64,000 nucleotides of DNA. Source: Fermentibacter sp963718745 [NCBI: Candidatus Fermentibacterota bacterium]. Lineage in GTDB: Bacteria > Fermentibacterota > Fermentibacteria > Fermentibacterales. The stretch is from assembly GCA_963718745.1 (NCBI GenBank), contig OY970370.1, positions 1,426,001-1,490,000 on the forward strand. The letters run 5' to 3'. A model generated the notes under the pieces. The model was given only the letters and a program-made list of their open reading frames with translations, did no database searches and had not been told where the DNA came from. Positions 49,664 through 57,894 of this stretch are shown here, in pieces (within the stretch, counting starts at the first letter, position 1; each line of letters starts with the position of its first letter). Position numbers and translations under genes: made by a program.

Positions 49664-51188
49664 TCCACCTCCCCTCCATCCTCAGGAGGCCGGCGGGAGG
49701 GCCGTCCTCCAGCAGCCTGAAGGCCGAACCGAGCGCATCGGCCACGTCGGTCGGCATCATCGACCGTGCAGACGTGCCTGCGGCAATGATGTCCGCAGCC
49801 AGTCCATGGATGAAAGCACCTTCGGCCGCAGCCGTCGCGGGGTCGAGCCCCTGTCCGACAAAGGCGGCTACGATACCTGTAAGTATGTCTCCCGAACCGC
49901 CTGTGGCAAGCCCGCTGTTCCCGCAGAGGACGAGTGCACGTCCTCCATCGGGGGAGAAACGCACGGTCGGCCGACCCTTGAGCAGGATGACGGCGCCTGT
50001 GGCCTTCGAGAGGACGGAGGCGATGTCCCACAGCTCCTCTCTCGTACCGGCCTCCCTGCCGGCGAGCCGCTGGAGCTCCCCGGCGTGGGGGGTGAGCACG
50101 AGAGGCCCCTTCTTCACCGCCATTTCGGCCACGGAGGAGGAAAGCACGTTCAGGGCGTCGGCGTCGAGCACCATCGGGAGATGCCAGTTGGACAGGGCAT
50201 GGCGGACAATCTTGGATGTTTCCGCGGAGTCGCCCATGCCTGGCCCCAGTGCTATGCAGTCGACTCCGGACGGATCCGGGAGGGATGTGGTGTCGCCCGG
50301 CAGGAAGTACCCGCAGACGACCTCGGGAATCCTCCCGAAAACAGATCCGGCTGCAGGGTAGGGAACGAACAGCCGCGCCAGTCCGGCCCCGGCTCTCAGA
50401 GCCCCGAGAGCCATAAGGAGAGGGGCGCCGGGCATGGTTTCCGCTCCGCCCAGGAGCAGGAGCCTTCCGAAATCCCCCTTGTGAGCGTTCACAGGCCTTG
50501 CAGGGAGCGCGCCACGCGCCGCTTCGAAGTCGAATACCTCCCTGTCCCTCCTGGCCGGAACGTCTATGCCGATGTCCGCGTTGAACAATGCTCCTGCGAA
50601 GGCGCACCCCGGAGCGATGAGGCATCCCAGCTTGGGCGAGGCAAGGGTGATGGTGACGGAAGCATGCGGTGTAAGAGGATCGACAGCGCCATCGGTTCCG
50701 TTCACGCCTGTCGGGGTGTCGACTGCGAGAACGCTGACGCAGCGTCGCAGATATGGGATGCTTTCCGCGATCGGACCCCGCAGGGCGCCCTGGAAGCCTG
50801 TGCCGAGCAGGGCGTCGATACCGAGATCCGGCACTCCGGCAAGGTCGGAGATGTGGTTGATCCCGAGGATCTCGCCGCCCTCTTCACGGAATCGGACGAG
50901 GTTCTTCATGCAGAGAGTGGAGATGCTGGAGGCGGAATCGGAAGCCAGCACGGCTCTTACTGCGAAACCGCGACGCCTCAGCATTCTGGCCGCGACGAAG
51001 CCGTCCCCCCCGTTGTTTCCAGGACCGCAGTAGATTTCGACGGAGGCCCCCGGTCTCGGCAGCATCCTCGAGGCGAGTTCCGCGACGGCATTGCCGGCAG
51101 TCTCCATCAGGACATCCGCGGTGGTTCCCTCCGAGACCGCCCGCTTGTCGAGGTCCGCCATCTCTCCCGGGGTCACCCACCAGGTCAT
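49638..51188 (-). CDS. nnr: Bifunctional NAD(P)H-hydrate epimerase and dehydratase
   Basis: 516 residues. The N-terminal epimerase (YjeF_N) shows CGPGNNGGDGFVAARMLRRRG (about 54-74) and VDTPTGVNG; the C-terminal ribokinase-like dehydratase shows NAHKGDFGRLLLLGG, LTPHAGELQRL and GNSGLATGGSGDILTGIVAAFVGQG. It repairs hydrated NAD(P)H. ATGA overlap with acpS. Confidence 0.96.
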   Translation of the reverse strand: MTWWVTPGEMADLDKRAVSEGTTADVLMETAGNAVAELASRMLPRPGASVEIYCGPGNNGGDGFVAARMLRRRGFAVRAVLASDSASSISTLCMKNLVRFREEGGEILGINHISDLAGVPDLGIDALLGTGFQGALRGPIAESIPYLRRCVSVLAVDTPTGVNGTDGAVDPLTPHASVTITLASPKLGCLIAPGCAFAGALFNADIGIDVPARRDREVFDFEAARGALPARPVNAHKGDFGRLLLLGGAETMPGAPLLMALGALRAGAGLARLFVPYPAAGSVFGRIPEVVCGYFLPGDTTSLPDPSGVDCIALGPGMGDSAETSKIVRHALSNWHLPMVLDADALNVLSSSVAEMAVKKGPLVLTPHAGELQRLAGREAGTREELWDIASVLSKATGAVILLKGRPTVRFSPDGGRALVLCGNSGLATGGSGDILTGIVAAFVGQGLDPATAAAEGAFIHGLAADIIAAGTSARSMMPTDVADALGSAFRLLEDGPPAGLLRMEGRWNGRLWNHP

Positions 51189-51562
51189 GTCGTCCTGCCG
51201 TCGCTGATTATCACGAACGCGACCGCGGCCGCTCCGGTGTGGCTGATGCTGAGAGCAGTGCTCCTGCCTCCGAGGAGTACGGCGGCGCGCCCGCCGACTC
51301 TTATGCCCGGAGGTCCGTCATCGTCCCGGACGACCTCGATGTCATGCCATGTGACGCCCTGTGAGAGCCCGGTGCCGAGAGCCTTCAGGAACGCCTCCTT
51401 GGCGGCGAACCGTGCTGCAAGACTCTGCATCGCGGGGTTCCCCGCGAGCTCTCCGGGGGTGAAGAGCCTGGTCAGAAAGGCTGCTCCCCTCCGCCCAGCG
51501 ATGCTCCTGAACCTCGGTATGTCGACCAGGTCCACTCCTGTCCGGATTCCCTGCAAGGGCAT
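51185..51562 (-). CDS. acpS: Holo-[acyl-carrier-protein] synthase
   Basis: 125 residues. GVDLVDIPRF with the metal Asp and RFAAKEAFLKALGTG with Glu and Lys are the two AcpS motifs. It attaches phosphopantetheine to ACP. Start at ATG 51562, with GGAGGAG 7 nt upstream; a TTG at 51586 overlaps that site and is rejected. 69 nt after tsaD. Confidence 0.95.
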   Translation of the reverse strand: MPLQGIRTGVDLVDIPRFRSIAGRRGAAFLTRLFTPGELAGNPAMQSLAARFAAKEAFLKALGTGLSQGVTWHDIEVVRDDDGPPGIRVGGRAAVLLGGRSTALSISHTGAAAVAFVIISDGRTT

Positions 51563-51631
51563 GTCACACTCCTCCGAACTCGGCAAGAACGGAACATAAC
51601 CACTGCCGGCAGCCTGCGGGATAGACCTCCG

Positions 51632-52642
51632 TCAGCCGCCGCACAGGGGTTCCAGCCTCGATCCGCTCCATCTTGCGAATGCATTGCAGGAAAGAGGGGT
51701 GGAAGCCCCCGGATCATGGTCAAGGACGGCTGCTGCAGCTCTTCCTACCATCACCGCGTTGTCGGTCGTCCACCGCGGTTCCGGCATGTGGAGGGCATAT
51801 CCCCTCCGCAGGCATTCCCCCGAAAGCTCGCTGCGGAGGTAGCTGTTCGCCGAGACCCCGCCCGCGGTGAGGATCGATTTCGCTCCAGCCAGCCTGGCCT
51901 GTGCCAGCAGCTTCGAGCTGAGGATCGACGACACTGTCCTGCAGAAGCACGCAGCGATGTCCTCGACGCACATCCCCTTCTCCCAGAGCGACCTCACAGC
52001 GGTCTTGAGGCCGCTGAAACTGAACTCCGGCAGATCCGGGTCGTCCAGGGGAGCCGGGAGGACCGTCTCGTAAGGATTTCCGGTACCAGCAAGCCTGTCC
52101 AGTTCAGCGCCGCCCGGATAACCCAGGCCCAGGAGCTTGGCTGTCTTGTCGAAGGCCTCTCCCGCGGCGTCGTCGCGCGTTCCCCCCAGGAATCGGATGT
52201 CCTCCCACGAACCGAGCAGGAAAAGGGAGGTGTGTCCTCCGGAGGCGACGAGGGCGGCCGCAGGGAACTCGACATCGTCTGTTCCATCGTAATGGATGAA
52301 CAGGTGGGATGCGACATGGTTGATGCCGAGGAACCGTCTTCCGGAGGAGAATGCCGCGGCCTTGGCCCAGGAGAGGCCTACGAGGAGGGACCCGATCAAC
52401 CCGGGGCCCGCAGTGGCGGCATACACCTCGATATCCCCCGGACGGACCGCGGCTTCCTCCAGGAGGCCGGCCGCGAGTCCGGGAAGGATTTCGAGATGCA
52501 TCCTGGAAGCCAGTTCGGGGACCACGCCCCCGAGCCCTGCGTGGACCTGCTGGCTGTAGATCCTCTCCGCGAGAGGTCGCGTGCCGTCCATCAGGGCTAC
52601 GGCGCTGTCGTCGCAGGAAGTGTCGACGGACAGTGTCAGCAA
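51632..52642 (-). CDS. tsaD: tRNA N6-threonylcarbamoyladenosine transferase TsaD
   Basis: 336 residues. LSVDTSCDDSAVALMDG at the N-terminus, the metal-binding NHVASHLFIH (about 110-119), VASGGHTSLFLLG and the tail MVGRAAAAVLDH mark TsaD. TTG start with GGAGAGA, overlapping the end of rplI by 7 nt. Confidence 0.97.
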   Translation of the reverse strand: MLTLSVDTSCDDSAVALMDGTRPLAERIYSQQVHAGLGGVVPELASRMHLEILPGLAAGLLEEAAVRPGDIEVYAATAGPGLIGSLLVGLSWAKAAAFSSGRRFLGINHVASHLFIHYDGTDDVEFPAAALVASGGHTSLFLLGSWEDIRFLGGTRDDAAGEAFDKTAKLLGLGYPGGAELDRLAGTGNPYETVLPAPLDDPDLPEFSFSGLKTAVRSLWEKGMCVEDIAACFCRTVSSILSSKLLAQARLAGAKSILTAGGVSANSYLRSELSGECLRRGYALHMPEPRWTTDNAVMVGRAAAAVLDHDPGASTPLSCNAFARWSGSRLEPLCGG

Positions 52643-53088
52643 GTCTCTCCGGGAACCACCCTGACGATGATGTCCTTCGACAGGGAACCGGAGATCCTTA
52701 TCTGTACGCTGTGGTCGCCGAGCTTCTTCAGATGCTCGTCCAGGCTGACCTGACGGCGGTCGACACGCACTCCGGCGGCTTCCAGCGCGAGCGAGATCTC
52801 GCGGTCCGTCACGCTGCCGTACAGGTTGCCGGAGGCATCGGCCGGGGACTGGATCGTGCAGACGACTCCCTCGAGCTTCGCCGCGAGCTCCTTGTACTTG
52901 CTCTCCTGCTTGGCTTCGCGCTCGGCCGCGCGCCGCTTTACGTCGGAGGCCAGTTTGAGATTGCCTTCCTGTGCGGGGACGGCCAGTTTCCTCGGGAACA
53001 GGAAGTTGCGCGCGTAGCCGTCGGACACGACTGCCGTATCCCCTGATTTTCCGATGTCCTTCACGTTATGCGTCAGGAGGACTCTCAT
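52636..53088 (-). CDS. rplI: 50S ribosomal protein L9
   Basis: 150 residues, usual length. MRVLLTHNVKDIGKSGDTAVVSDGYARNFLFPRKLA is the standard N-terminal domain, followed by the long helix and C-terminal domain. Start at ATG 53088 with GGAG 7 nt before it, not the in-frame start at 53100. Confidence 0.98.
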   Translation of the reverse strand: MRVLLTHNVKDIGKSGDTAVVSDGYARNFLFPRKLAVPAQEGNLKLASDVKRRAAEREAKQESKYKELAAKLEGVVCTIQSPADASGNLYGSVTDREISLALEAAGVRVDRRQVSLDEHLKKLGDHSVQIRISGSLSKDIIVRVVPGETC

Positions 53089-53147
53089 ATGTGACTCCAA
53101 TCGGGCCGTTCCCGGCCGGATTCGTTATCTGCCGGAGCGGTGCGGCG

Positions 53148-53990
53148 TCACTGCGGCCCCGCCGATCCGGACAACCTCATCCTCGATCTGAAATCGAACC
53201 ATGTATCAAGCAGCCCCGTGAGCACGACTCCGCCCAGCACCAGAGGGGTCGCCGCGACGAAGAGGAAGAGCCCTGACGCGAGGAGGAGCGGTCGATTCCT
53301 GACCGACTCTGCGATCACCAGGCCGCCCACGAGGCCGTATGGGGCGGCGAGGAAGACCAGCACGTTCGCGCCTGCCTCCGCCATCAACGGCCGGTTCGTC
53401 CCTGCTCCGGCTATCGCGGCGGCAAGCGCGCCGATCACCAGCCATGCCGGGAAGAGCCCGAGCCGTACGTCGTGCCTGCCCTGCGCGCCGGAACCCGCCA
53501 GCATCCTTGCGAAACGGACCGAGAGCATCGAGCCGACTGCTATCTGGAACGCTCCGATGCCGGGGGAGAGGTAGAGCATCGTGTCGATGACGGACCGCAC
53601 CTGCGAGGGCGGGATTCCCGCCGAGGCATATAGCGGCATGAGAGTTTCCAGCGCTGCAGGCTCCATTCCCATGATGCCGGGCTGCCCGAGGAGGGAAGCC
53701 GCTCCGGCCAGAGCTGCGATCCCCGCTGTGAGGAAAGCCGAATCCGCATACGGGAGTGCCTTCGCATTCGAGAGCAGAACTCCCGAGATCACGGCGGCAC
53801 ATAGCAGACCGCCTTCCAGACCACCGAAGGCCCAGGCCAGCAGGCAGGCCGCGATCACCGCCGGCACGCCGGCGACGAGGGGTCTCCTCCTCGCCGCCTC
53901 TGCCGCGAACGCTCCTGCCAGGAAGTGCAGCCCGGGGAGAGCCGTAGCAATCCCGAGCGCGATCTTTCGCAGAATCCGGCCCTTGTTCAT
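53148..53990 (-). CDS. DUF2232 (YybS-like) membrane protein
   Basis: 280 residues, about eight membrane helices in pairs. Its placement between rpsR and rplI and its size fit the DUF2232/YybS group, which is found in the same place in many Gram-positive genomes. ATG at 53990 follows GGAGCGG. Function unknown. Confidence 0.75.
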   Translation of the reverse strand: MNKGRILRKIALGIATALPGLHFLAGAFAAEAARRRPLVAGVPAVIAACLLAWAFGGLEGGLLCAAVISGVLLSNAKALPYADSAFLTAGIAALAGAASLLGQPGIMGMEPAALETLMPLYASAGIPPSQVRSVIDTMLYLSPGIGAFQIAVGSMLSVRFARMLAGSGAQGRHDVRLGLFPAWLVIGALAAAIAGAGTNRPLMAEAGANVLVFLAAPYGLVGGLVIAESVRNRPLLLASGLFLFVAATPLVLGGVVLTGLLDTWFDFRSRMRLSGSAGPQ

Positions 53991-54045
53991 CGCCCGCTCC
54001 AGCCGAAGCCCTGGAATCCGTCCAGGCAACCCCTGCGGTCCAGTC

Positions 54046-54294
54046 CTACCGGAAATGTTCTCTTACGTAGGGGATTATCGCAAGGAAGCGCGCCACTTTC
54101 ACCGAGCGGGCCACTGCCCTCTGATGCCTGGCGCAGTTTCCCGACACCCTCCTCGGGACGATCTTTCCCCTGTCGGAGACATAGCGGCCCAGCAGACGCT
54201 CGTTCTTGTAGGAGATGACGAGCTCGGGGGATATGCAGAACCTGCACTTCTTCTTCTTCATCACCTTCAGGTTCGTGCGCTTCTTCTTGATCAA
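54046..54294 (-). CDS. rpsR: 30S ribosomal protein S18
   Basis: 82 residues when started at the TTG at 54294, which has AGGAAGGG upstream; an ATG at 54330 would add 12 residues but lacks a ribosome site. The S18 core is clear: KKCRFC, ISYKNERLLGRYVSDRGKIVPRRVSGNCARHQRAVARSVKVARFLAIIPYV. Confidence 0.95.
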   Translation of the reverse strand: MIKKKRTNLKVMKKKKCRFCISPELVISYKNERLLGRYVSDRGKIVPRRVSGNCARHQRAVARSVKVARFLAIIPYVREHFR

Positions 54295-54344
54295 GAGTTC
54301 CCTTCCTTTCTCTTCGCCACGGTTTGACATACGGATCTGCGGCC

Positions 54345-54692
54345 TCAGCCGCCGAGTATCTCGAGCCTGGACGCCTTCAGGACCATCCGCCTCCGGACCG
54401 CCCTGCCGGTCACCTCGAACTCTCTGCTCGAGAGGGTTCCCTCCGCGAAGACACAGGTGCCGGCGACAAGGGCTCGATCAGAGTCACGGGCCTGGTCTCC
54501 CCAGATCTCCACGTCGAAGACCTCGATCGTCTCCCCGCCCGCATCGTCCCTTCTGGGCATGGCCAGCTCGAACTCGAGCACATACAGCCCCTTCTGGGTC
54601 ACCTTGATGTGCTGTCTGCTCTGGACTCTGCCTGACAGGAAGAACCGGTTGAGCAGGGGAGGATATGCGTCCCGGCCTGCCTCCATCAACAC
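54345..54692 (-). CDS. Second SSB-fold protein, in the priB position
   Basis: 115 residues. An OB fold of the SSB/PriB type: FFLSGRVQSRQHIKVTQKGLYVLEFELAMPRR, DVEIWGDQARD, FAEGTLSSREFEVTGRAVRRRMVLKASRLEIL. It lacks any acidic C-terminal tail (ends LEILGG), unlike the full SSB encoded 3 nt upstream. In E. coli the same place, between rpsF and rpsR, holds priB, a tail-less relative of SSB. It may be a primosome or regulatory OB protein; not shown. GTG start at 54692. Confidence 0.75.
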   Translation of the reverse strand: MLMEAGRDAYPPLLNRFFLSGRVQSRQHIKVTQKGLYVLEFELAMPRRDDAGGETIEVFDVEIWGDQARDSDRALVAGTCVFAEGTLSSREFEVTGRAVRRRMVLKASRLEILGG

Positions 54693-54695
54693 CGC

Positions 54696-55145
54696 CTAGA
54701 ATGGGATGTCGTCATACTCCGCATCGCTGTCCGGAGGTTCCTCCGCCTGCGTGTAGGGCGCCTTCTCCTCCCGGGCGGTCGATTCGACCTTCTGCTGCTG
54801 TCCCGGACGCTCGAGGAACTGGACCCGCCTGGCGACGATCTCCACCCTGCTCCGCGGCGAGCCGTCCTGAGCCTGCCAGGAGCTCGTCTGGAGCTCCCCT
54901 TCGACGAGGACCGGACTGCCCTTGCGGAGATACTCTGCCACGAGCTCGGCAGTCCTCCTCCAGGCGACCACGTCGACGAAACACGTCTTCTCGTGCCATT
55001 CTCCGTCGCGTCCCCTGAAGGACTGGCTGCTGGCCAGGCGGAAGTTGGCGACATGCGTGCCGTTCTCCAGCAGGTCCGTCCTGGGTTCGTCGACGAGGTT
55101 CCCGGAGATCATGACGCGATTGATGCTCGGCATTCTGATGTTCAT
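54696..55145 (-). CDS. ssb: Single-stranded DNA-binding protein
   Basis: 149 residues. OB fold SINRVMISGNLVDEPRTD...THVANFRLAS, FVDVVAWRRTAELVAEYLRKG, then a disordered polar linker and the acidic tip DDIPF that recruits repair and replication proteins. Second gene of the rpsF operon. Confidence 0.97.
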   Translation of the reverse strand: MNIRMPSINRVMISGNLVDEPRTDLLENGTHVANFRLASSQSFRGRDGEWHEKTCFVDVVAWRRTAELVAEYLRKGSPVLVEGELQTSSWQAQDGSPRSRVEIVARRVQFLERPGQQQKVESTAREEKAPYTQAEEPPDSDAEYDDIPF

Positions 55146-55154
55146 TCTTGGAAC

Positions 55155-55562
55155 CTACTCCTCCGCGTCCTGCTCGGATTCGTCCTCTGAGTCGAACTCG
55201 TCGGTGAAGGCCGGTTCTTCCGGCATCGCAGCCTCGTCCTGGATCCTGTCCTCTCCAGCCGTCACCCGGCTGTCGTCGAGCCTGAGGTTCAGATGGCGGA
55301 GGCAGTTCTCGTCTATCTTCAGGTTCCAGTCGATGGCGGCGCTCACCTCTTCGGTCCCGTTCCAGCGGATGAAGTAGTAGACGCCCTCGGTCTGCTTCTT
55401 CAGCGGGAAGGTGAGCAGCCTCCTGCCCCACTGCTGGGTTCCCGTGTGGACTCCATGCGCCTTCCCGATCAGATCGACGATCTTGGAGACTTCCTGCTCC
55501 AGTTCCGTCTCCGACAGGGAGGCGCTGAGGATCACGGCGGTCTCGTAACTGCGCAAAAGCAT
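55155..55562 (-). CDS. rpsF: 30S ribosomal protein S6
   Basis: 135 residues; starts MLLRSYETAVILSASLSE and carries the S6 fold, with an acidic tail of about 30 residues (EFDSEDESEQDAEE), longer than usual. ATG at 55562 with GAGGAGGA right before it. A frame open to 55811 has no start signal and overlaps the divergent leader. Confidence 0.96.
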   Translation of the reverse strand: MLLRSYETAVILSASLSETELEQEVSKIVDLIGKAHGVHTGTQQWGRRLLTFPLKKQTEGVYYFIRWNGTEEVSAAIDWNLKIDENCLRHLNLRLDDSRVTAGEDRIQDEAAMPEEPAFTDEFDSEDESEQDAEE

Positions 55563-55608
55563 TCCTCCTCTTTGTGGAGAGACTGTTGACAGATGCGAAG
55601 CCGCCCGG

Positions 55609-55640
55609 AAAAACAGGGACTCCCGCAGCATGTGCGGGAA
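55609..55640 (-). promoter_or_regulatory. Terminator-like hairpin in the rpsF leader
   Basis: On the minus strand TCCCGCA-loop-TGCGGGA (stems 55633-55639 and 55621-55627) is followed by a T-run (55609-55613), about 47 nt before rpsF. It looks like an attenuator for the ribosomal operon. rpsF leaders are known to bind S6:S18 in other bacteria, but the known motif was not identified here. Confidence 0.45.
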
Positions 55641-55764
55641 TGCAGGCAGGTGTCGCTTCCGGACGGGTGACGCATCGATCACCACGGCCGCGCATCCGAC
55701 AGCGCGGCAAACGACAGCCCGTTTATCGCCCGGCACGCGCACCCGGTCAAGCCCCGTGCGGGAG

Positions 55765-55793
55765 TTGACCCCCTGCTCCGGGGGGGAGATACT
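55765..55793 (+). promoter_or_regulatory. Promoter of the 55832 gene
   Basis: TTGACC (55765-55770), 17 nt, GATACT (55788-55793), 39 nt before the GTG start. Confidence 0.5.
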
Positions 55794-55831
55794 CGAAATG
55801 GAATAGGACACCCGGACCCTGGAGGGATGAT

Positions 55832-56323
55832 GTGAGAACTGTTTTCCCGCTCCTGGCGCTGCTCCTGCTCCCGGCAGTCCTGCCCTCCGTCGCCTTTGCG
55901 CAGCTCGACGGTCTGGGGGTCGGGATCATCGCCGGCGATCCCACCGGCCTCTGCCTGAAGAGCTGGCTCTCCCAGAAGTCGGCACTCGAAGTGGCGGCGG
56001 CATGGTCGTTCGAGGGCGAAGGGGGATTCTTCCTGGCGGCAGATTACGTACTGCACTCCTTCGGCATAATGAATGAACCCGAAGCCGATCTCGACGGCCT
56101 GATGTTCACGTACGGCCTCGGAGGGAAGGTCTACTTCCGCGACGGGAACGACGAAGACGACGACGGAGAGGTCGTACTGGGGCTGCGCATCCCCCTGGGC
56201 CTCTGCTACCCCTTCGAGGGGGCTCCTGTAGACATGTTCGTGCAGCTCGCCCCGGTGATGGATGTCGTCCCGGAGACGGAGCTGGGATTGAACGGCGGCA
56301 TCGGGGCGAGGCTCTACTTCTAG
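55832..56323 (+). CDS. Secreted/outer-membrane barrel-like protein
   Basis: 163 residues with a clear signal peptide (TVFPLLALLLLPAVLPSVAFA-QL). The mature part alternates hydrophobic and polar residues in glycine-rich strands (LGVGIIAGDPTGLCLKSWL; GLNGGIGARLYF), ending in aromatic Phe, as in small outer-membrane beta-barrels. GTG start with GGAGGG upstream. Overlaps the convergent DUF1846 gene by 4 nt. Function unknown. Confidence 0.75.
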   Translation: MRTVFPLLALLLLPAVLPSVAFAQLDGLGVGIIAGDPTGLCLKSWLSQKSALEVAAAWSFEGEGGFFLAADYVLHSFGIMNEPEADLDGLMFTYGLGGKVYFRDGNDEDDDGEVVLGLRIPLGLCYPFEGAPVDMFVQLAPVMDVVPETELGLNGGIGARLYF

Positions 56324-57825
56324 CCCGTCTGCCCGATCCACAGGTTGCCCGAGGGATAGCCGGGGTCGCTCGTGACATTGACGCCCAGCTCCCTCAGCCC
56401 CATCGCATCCCCTGCGCCGGGCAGCGACGTGATGTGCGCGTCACAGTTCCGCAGCCGCGATAGCGATTTCATCGCGAGATCCGCTGCAGGGCTGGTCATG
56501 GCGCTGACCGAGAGGGCTATCAGGACCTCCTGCAGATCCAGTTCCGGCGACACGGTTCCGAGGATGGTCTGCTTGAGCCTCGCGATCGACGAGATGGTGC
56601 CCGGCGACAGGAGGTGCATCTCCTGCGGCAGGCCGGAGAGGACCTTCGACGCGTTCAGCACGAGCGCCGCCGAGGCCGACATCAGAGCCGACGTCTTGCC
56701 CCTGACTACCGTTCCGTCGGCAAGTTCGAGCGCGGCGCCCTGGGGATTCGGTCCGTTCGACCCGGCCTTCTCCTCCCTGGCGGGGAGGACGACGATCCGC
56801 CTCTCCGGGGACAGCCCGTACTGCTCGAGGAGGGACTCGGCCTTGGCTACCGCGTTGCTCTCCACCAGACCCGTGACGTACTCGCACCTGTACCTGAAGT
56901 ACCTCCGGATCAGCTCCTGGCCGGCCGCCTCCCTGAGGACTCCGTCGTCCAGTATGCCCTCTGCGATCCTGTTGACTCCCATCTCGGTCGGTGACCGGTA
57001 GGTTATCGTCCTGCCCGTGATCTTCTCGAAGACCCGCTGCAGGAGAGGGAATGCCTCGACGTCCCTGTTGTAGTTCACGGCCTCGGTGCCTGTCGCCTCG
57101 AGATGGAACGGGTCGATCATGTTGAAGTCCGCGATGTCCGCCGTAGCAGCCTCGTAGGCCGCATTCACGGGGTGGTCCAGGGGAAGGTTCCATACCGGGA
57201 AGGATTCGAACTTCGCATAGCCCGCGGGGGTACCGAGCAAGTGCTCGTGGTAGATCTGCGAGAGGCAGGTGGCGAGCTTGCCGCTGCCCGGACCGGGCCC
57301 GGTCACGATGACCAGGGGTTTCGAGCAGGGGATGTAGGCGTTGCGTCCATAGCCCTCCTCGCTCGCTATCCGGTCGATCTCCGAAGGATACCCCATCGTC
57401 GGGGGATGGGCGCAGACGTTGACCCCCCTCCTCGACAGGCCCTTCATGAACGCCTCCGCCGCAGGCTGACCCCTGTACCGGGTCACGACCACGCTCTTCA
57501 CGGGCAGGCCGTTCGATCTGAGCTCGTCGATCAGCTTCAGCGCGTCCACGTCGTATGTGATCCCGAAATCCCCGCGGAGCCGCCTCTTCTCTATGTCCCC
57601 GGCATGGATGCAGACGAGTATCTCCGCATCCTCGCTCAGTTCCTTGAGAAGCCTCAGTTTGACGTTGGGATCGTAGCCCGGGAGGACTCTCGCGGCATGG
57701 AAGTCGTACAGGAGCTTCCCGCCGAACTCGAGATAAAGCCTTCCCTCCACGGCGGCTATCCTCTCGACGATGGCCCGCTTCTGGACCTCCAGGTACCTTT
57801 CGCAGTCGAATCCGACTCTGTGCAC
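56320..57825 (-). CDS. DUF1846 family protein
   Basis: 501 residues, length usual for DUF1846. Conserved segments: VGFDCERYLEVQ, LYLEFGGKLLYDFHAARVLPGYDP, GDFGITYDVDALKLIDELR, LVIVTGPGPGSGKLATCLSQIYHEH (P-loop-like) and AYEAATADIADFNMIDPFHLEATG. Start set at the GTG at 57825, with GGGGAGG 6 nt upstream, instead of a TTG at 57840 preceded only by pyrimidines. The biochemical role of the family is not settled. Confidence 0.92.
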   Translation of the reverse strand: MHRVGFDCERYLEVQKRAIVERIAAVEGRLYLEFGGKLLYDFHAARVLPGYDPNVKLRLLKELSEDAEILVCIHAGDIEKRRLRGDFGITYDVDALKLIDELRSNGLPVKSVVVTRYRGQPAAEAFMKGLSRRGVNVCAHPPTMGYPSEIDRIASEEGYGRNAYIPCSKPLVIVTGPGPGSGKLATCLSQIYHEHLLGTPAGYAKFESFPVWNLPLDHPVNAAYEAATADIADFNMIDPFHLEATGTEAVNYNRDVEAFPLLQRVFEKITGRTITYRSPTEMGVNRIAEGILDDGVLREAAGQELIRRYFRYRCEYVTGLVESNAVAKAESLLEQYGLSPERRIVVLPAREEKAGSNGPNPQGAALELADGTVVRGKTSALMSASAALVLNASKVLSGLPQEMHLLSPGTISSIARLKQTILGTVSPELDLQEVLIALSVSAMTSPAADLAMKSLSRLRNCDAHITSLPGAGDAMGLRELGVNVTSDPGYPSGNLWIGQTG

Positions 57826-57840
57826 TCGGAGCCTCCCCAA

Positions 57841-57870
57841 TAAGGAGGGCGGGGCCGGGGGCCCCGCCCT
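57841..57870 (-). terminator. Strong hairpin after the C25 protease gene
   Basis: An 11-bp perfect GC-rich stem (AGGGCGGGGCC / GGCCCCGCCCT) with loop GGG, followed on the minus strand by CCTTATT. It separates the protease gene from DUF1846. Confidence 0.75.
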
Positions 57871-57894
57871 GGACCTATGTCAGTCGAACCCTGT

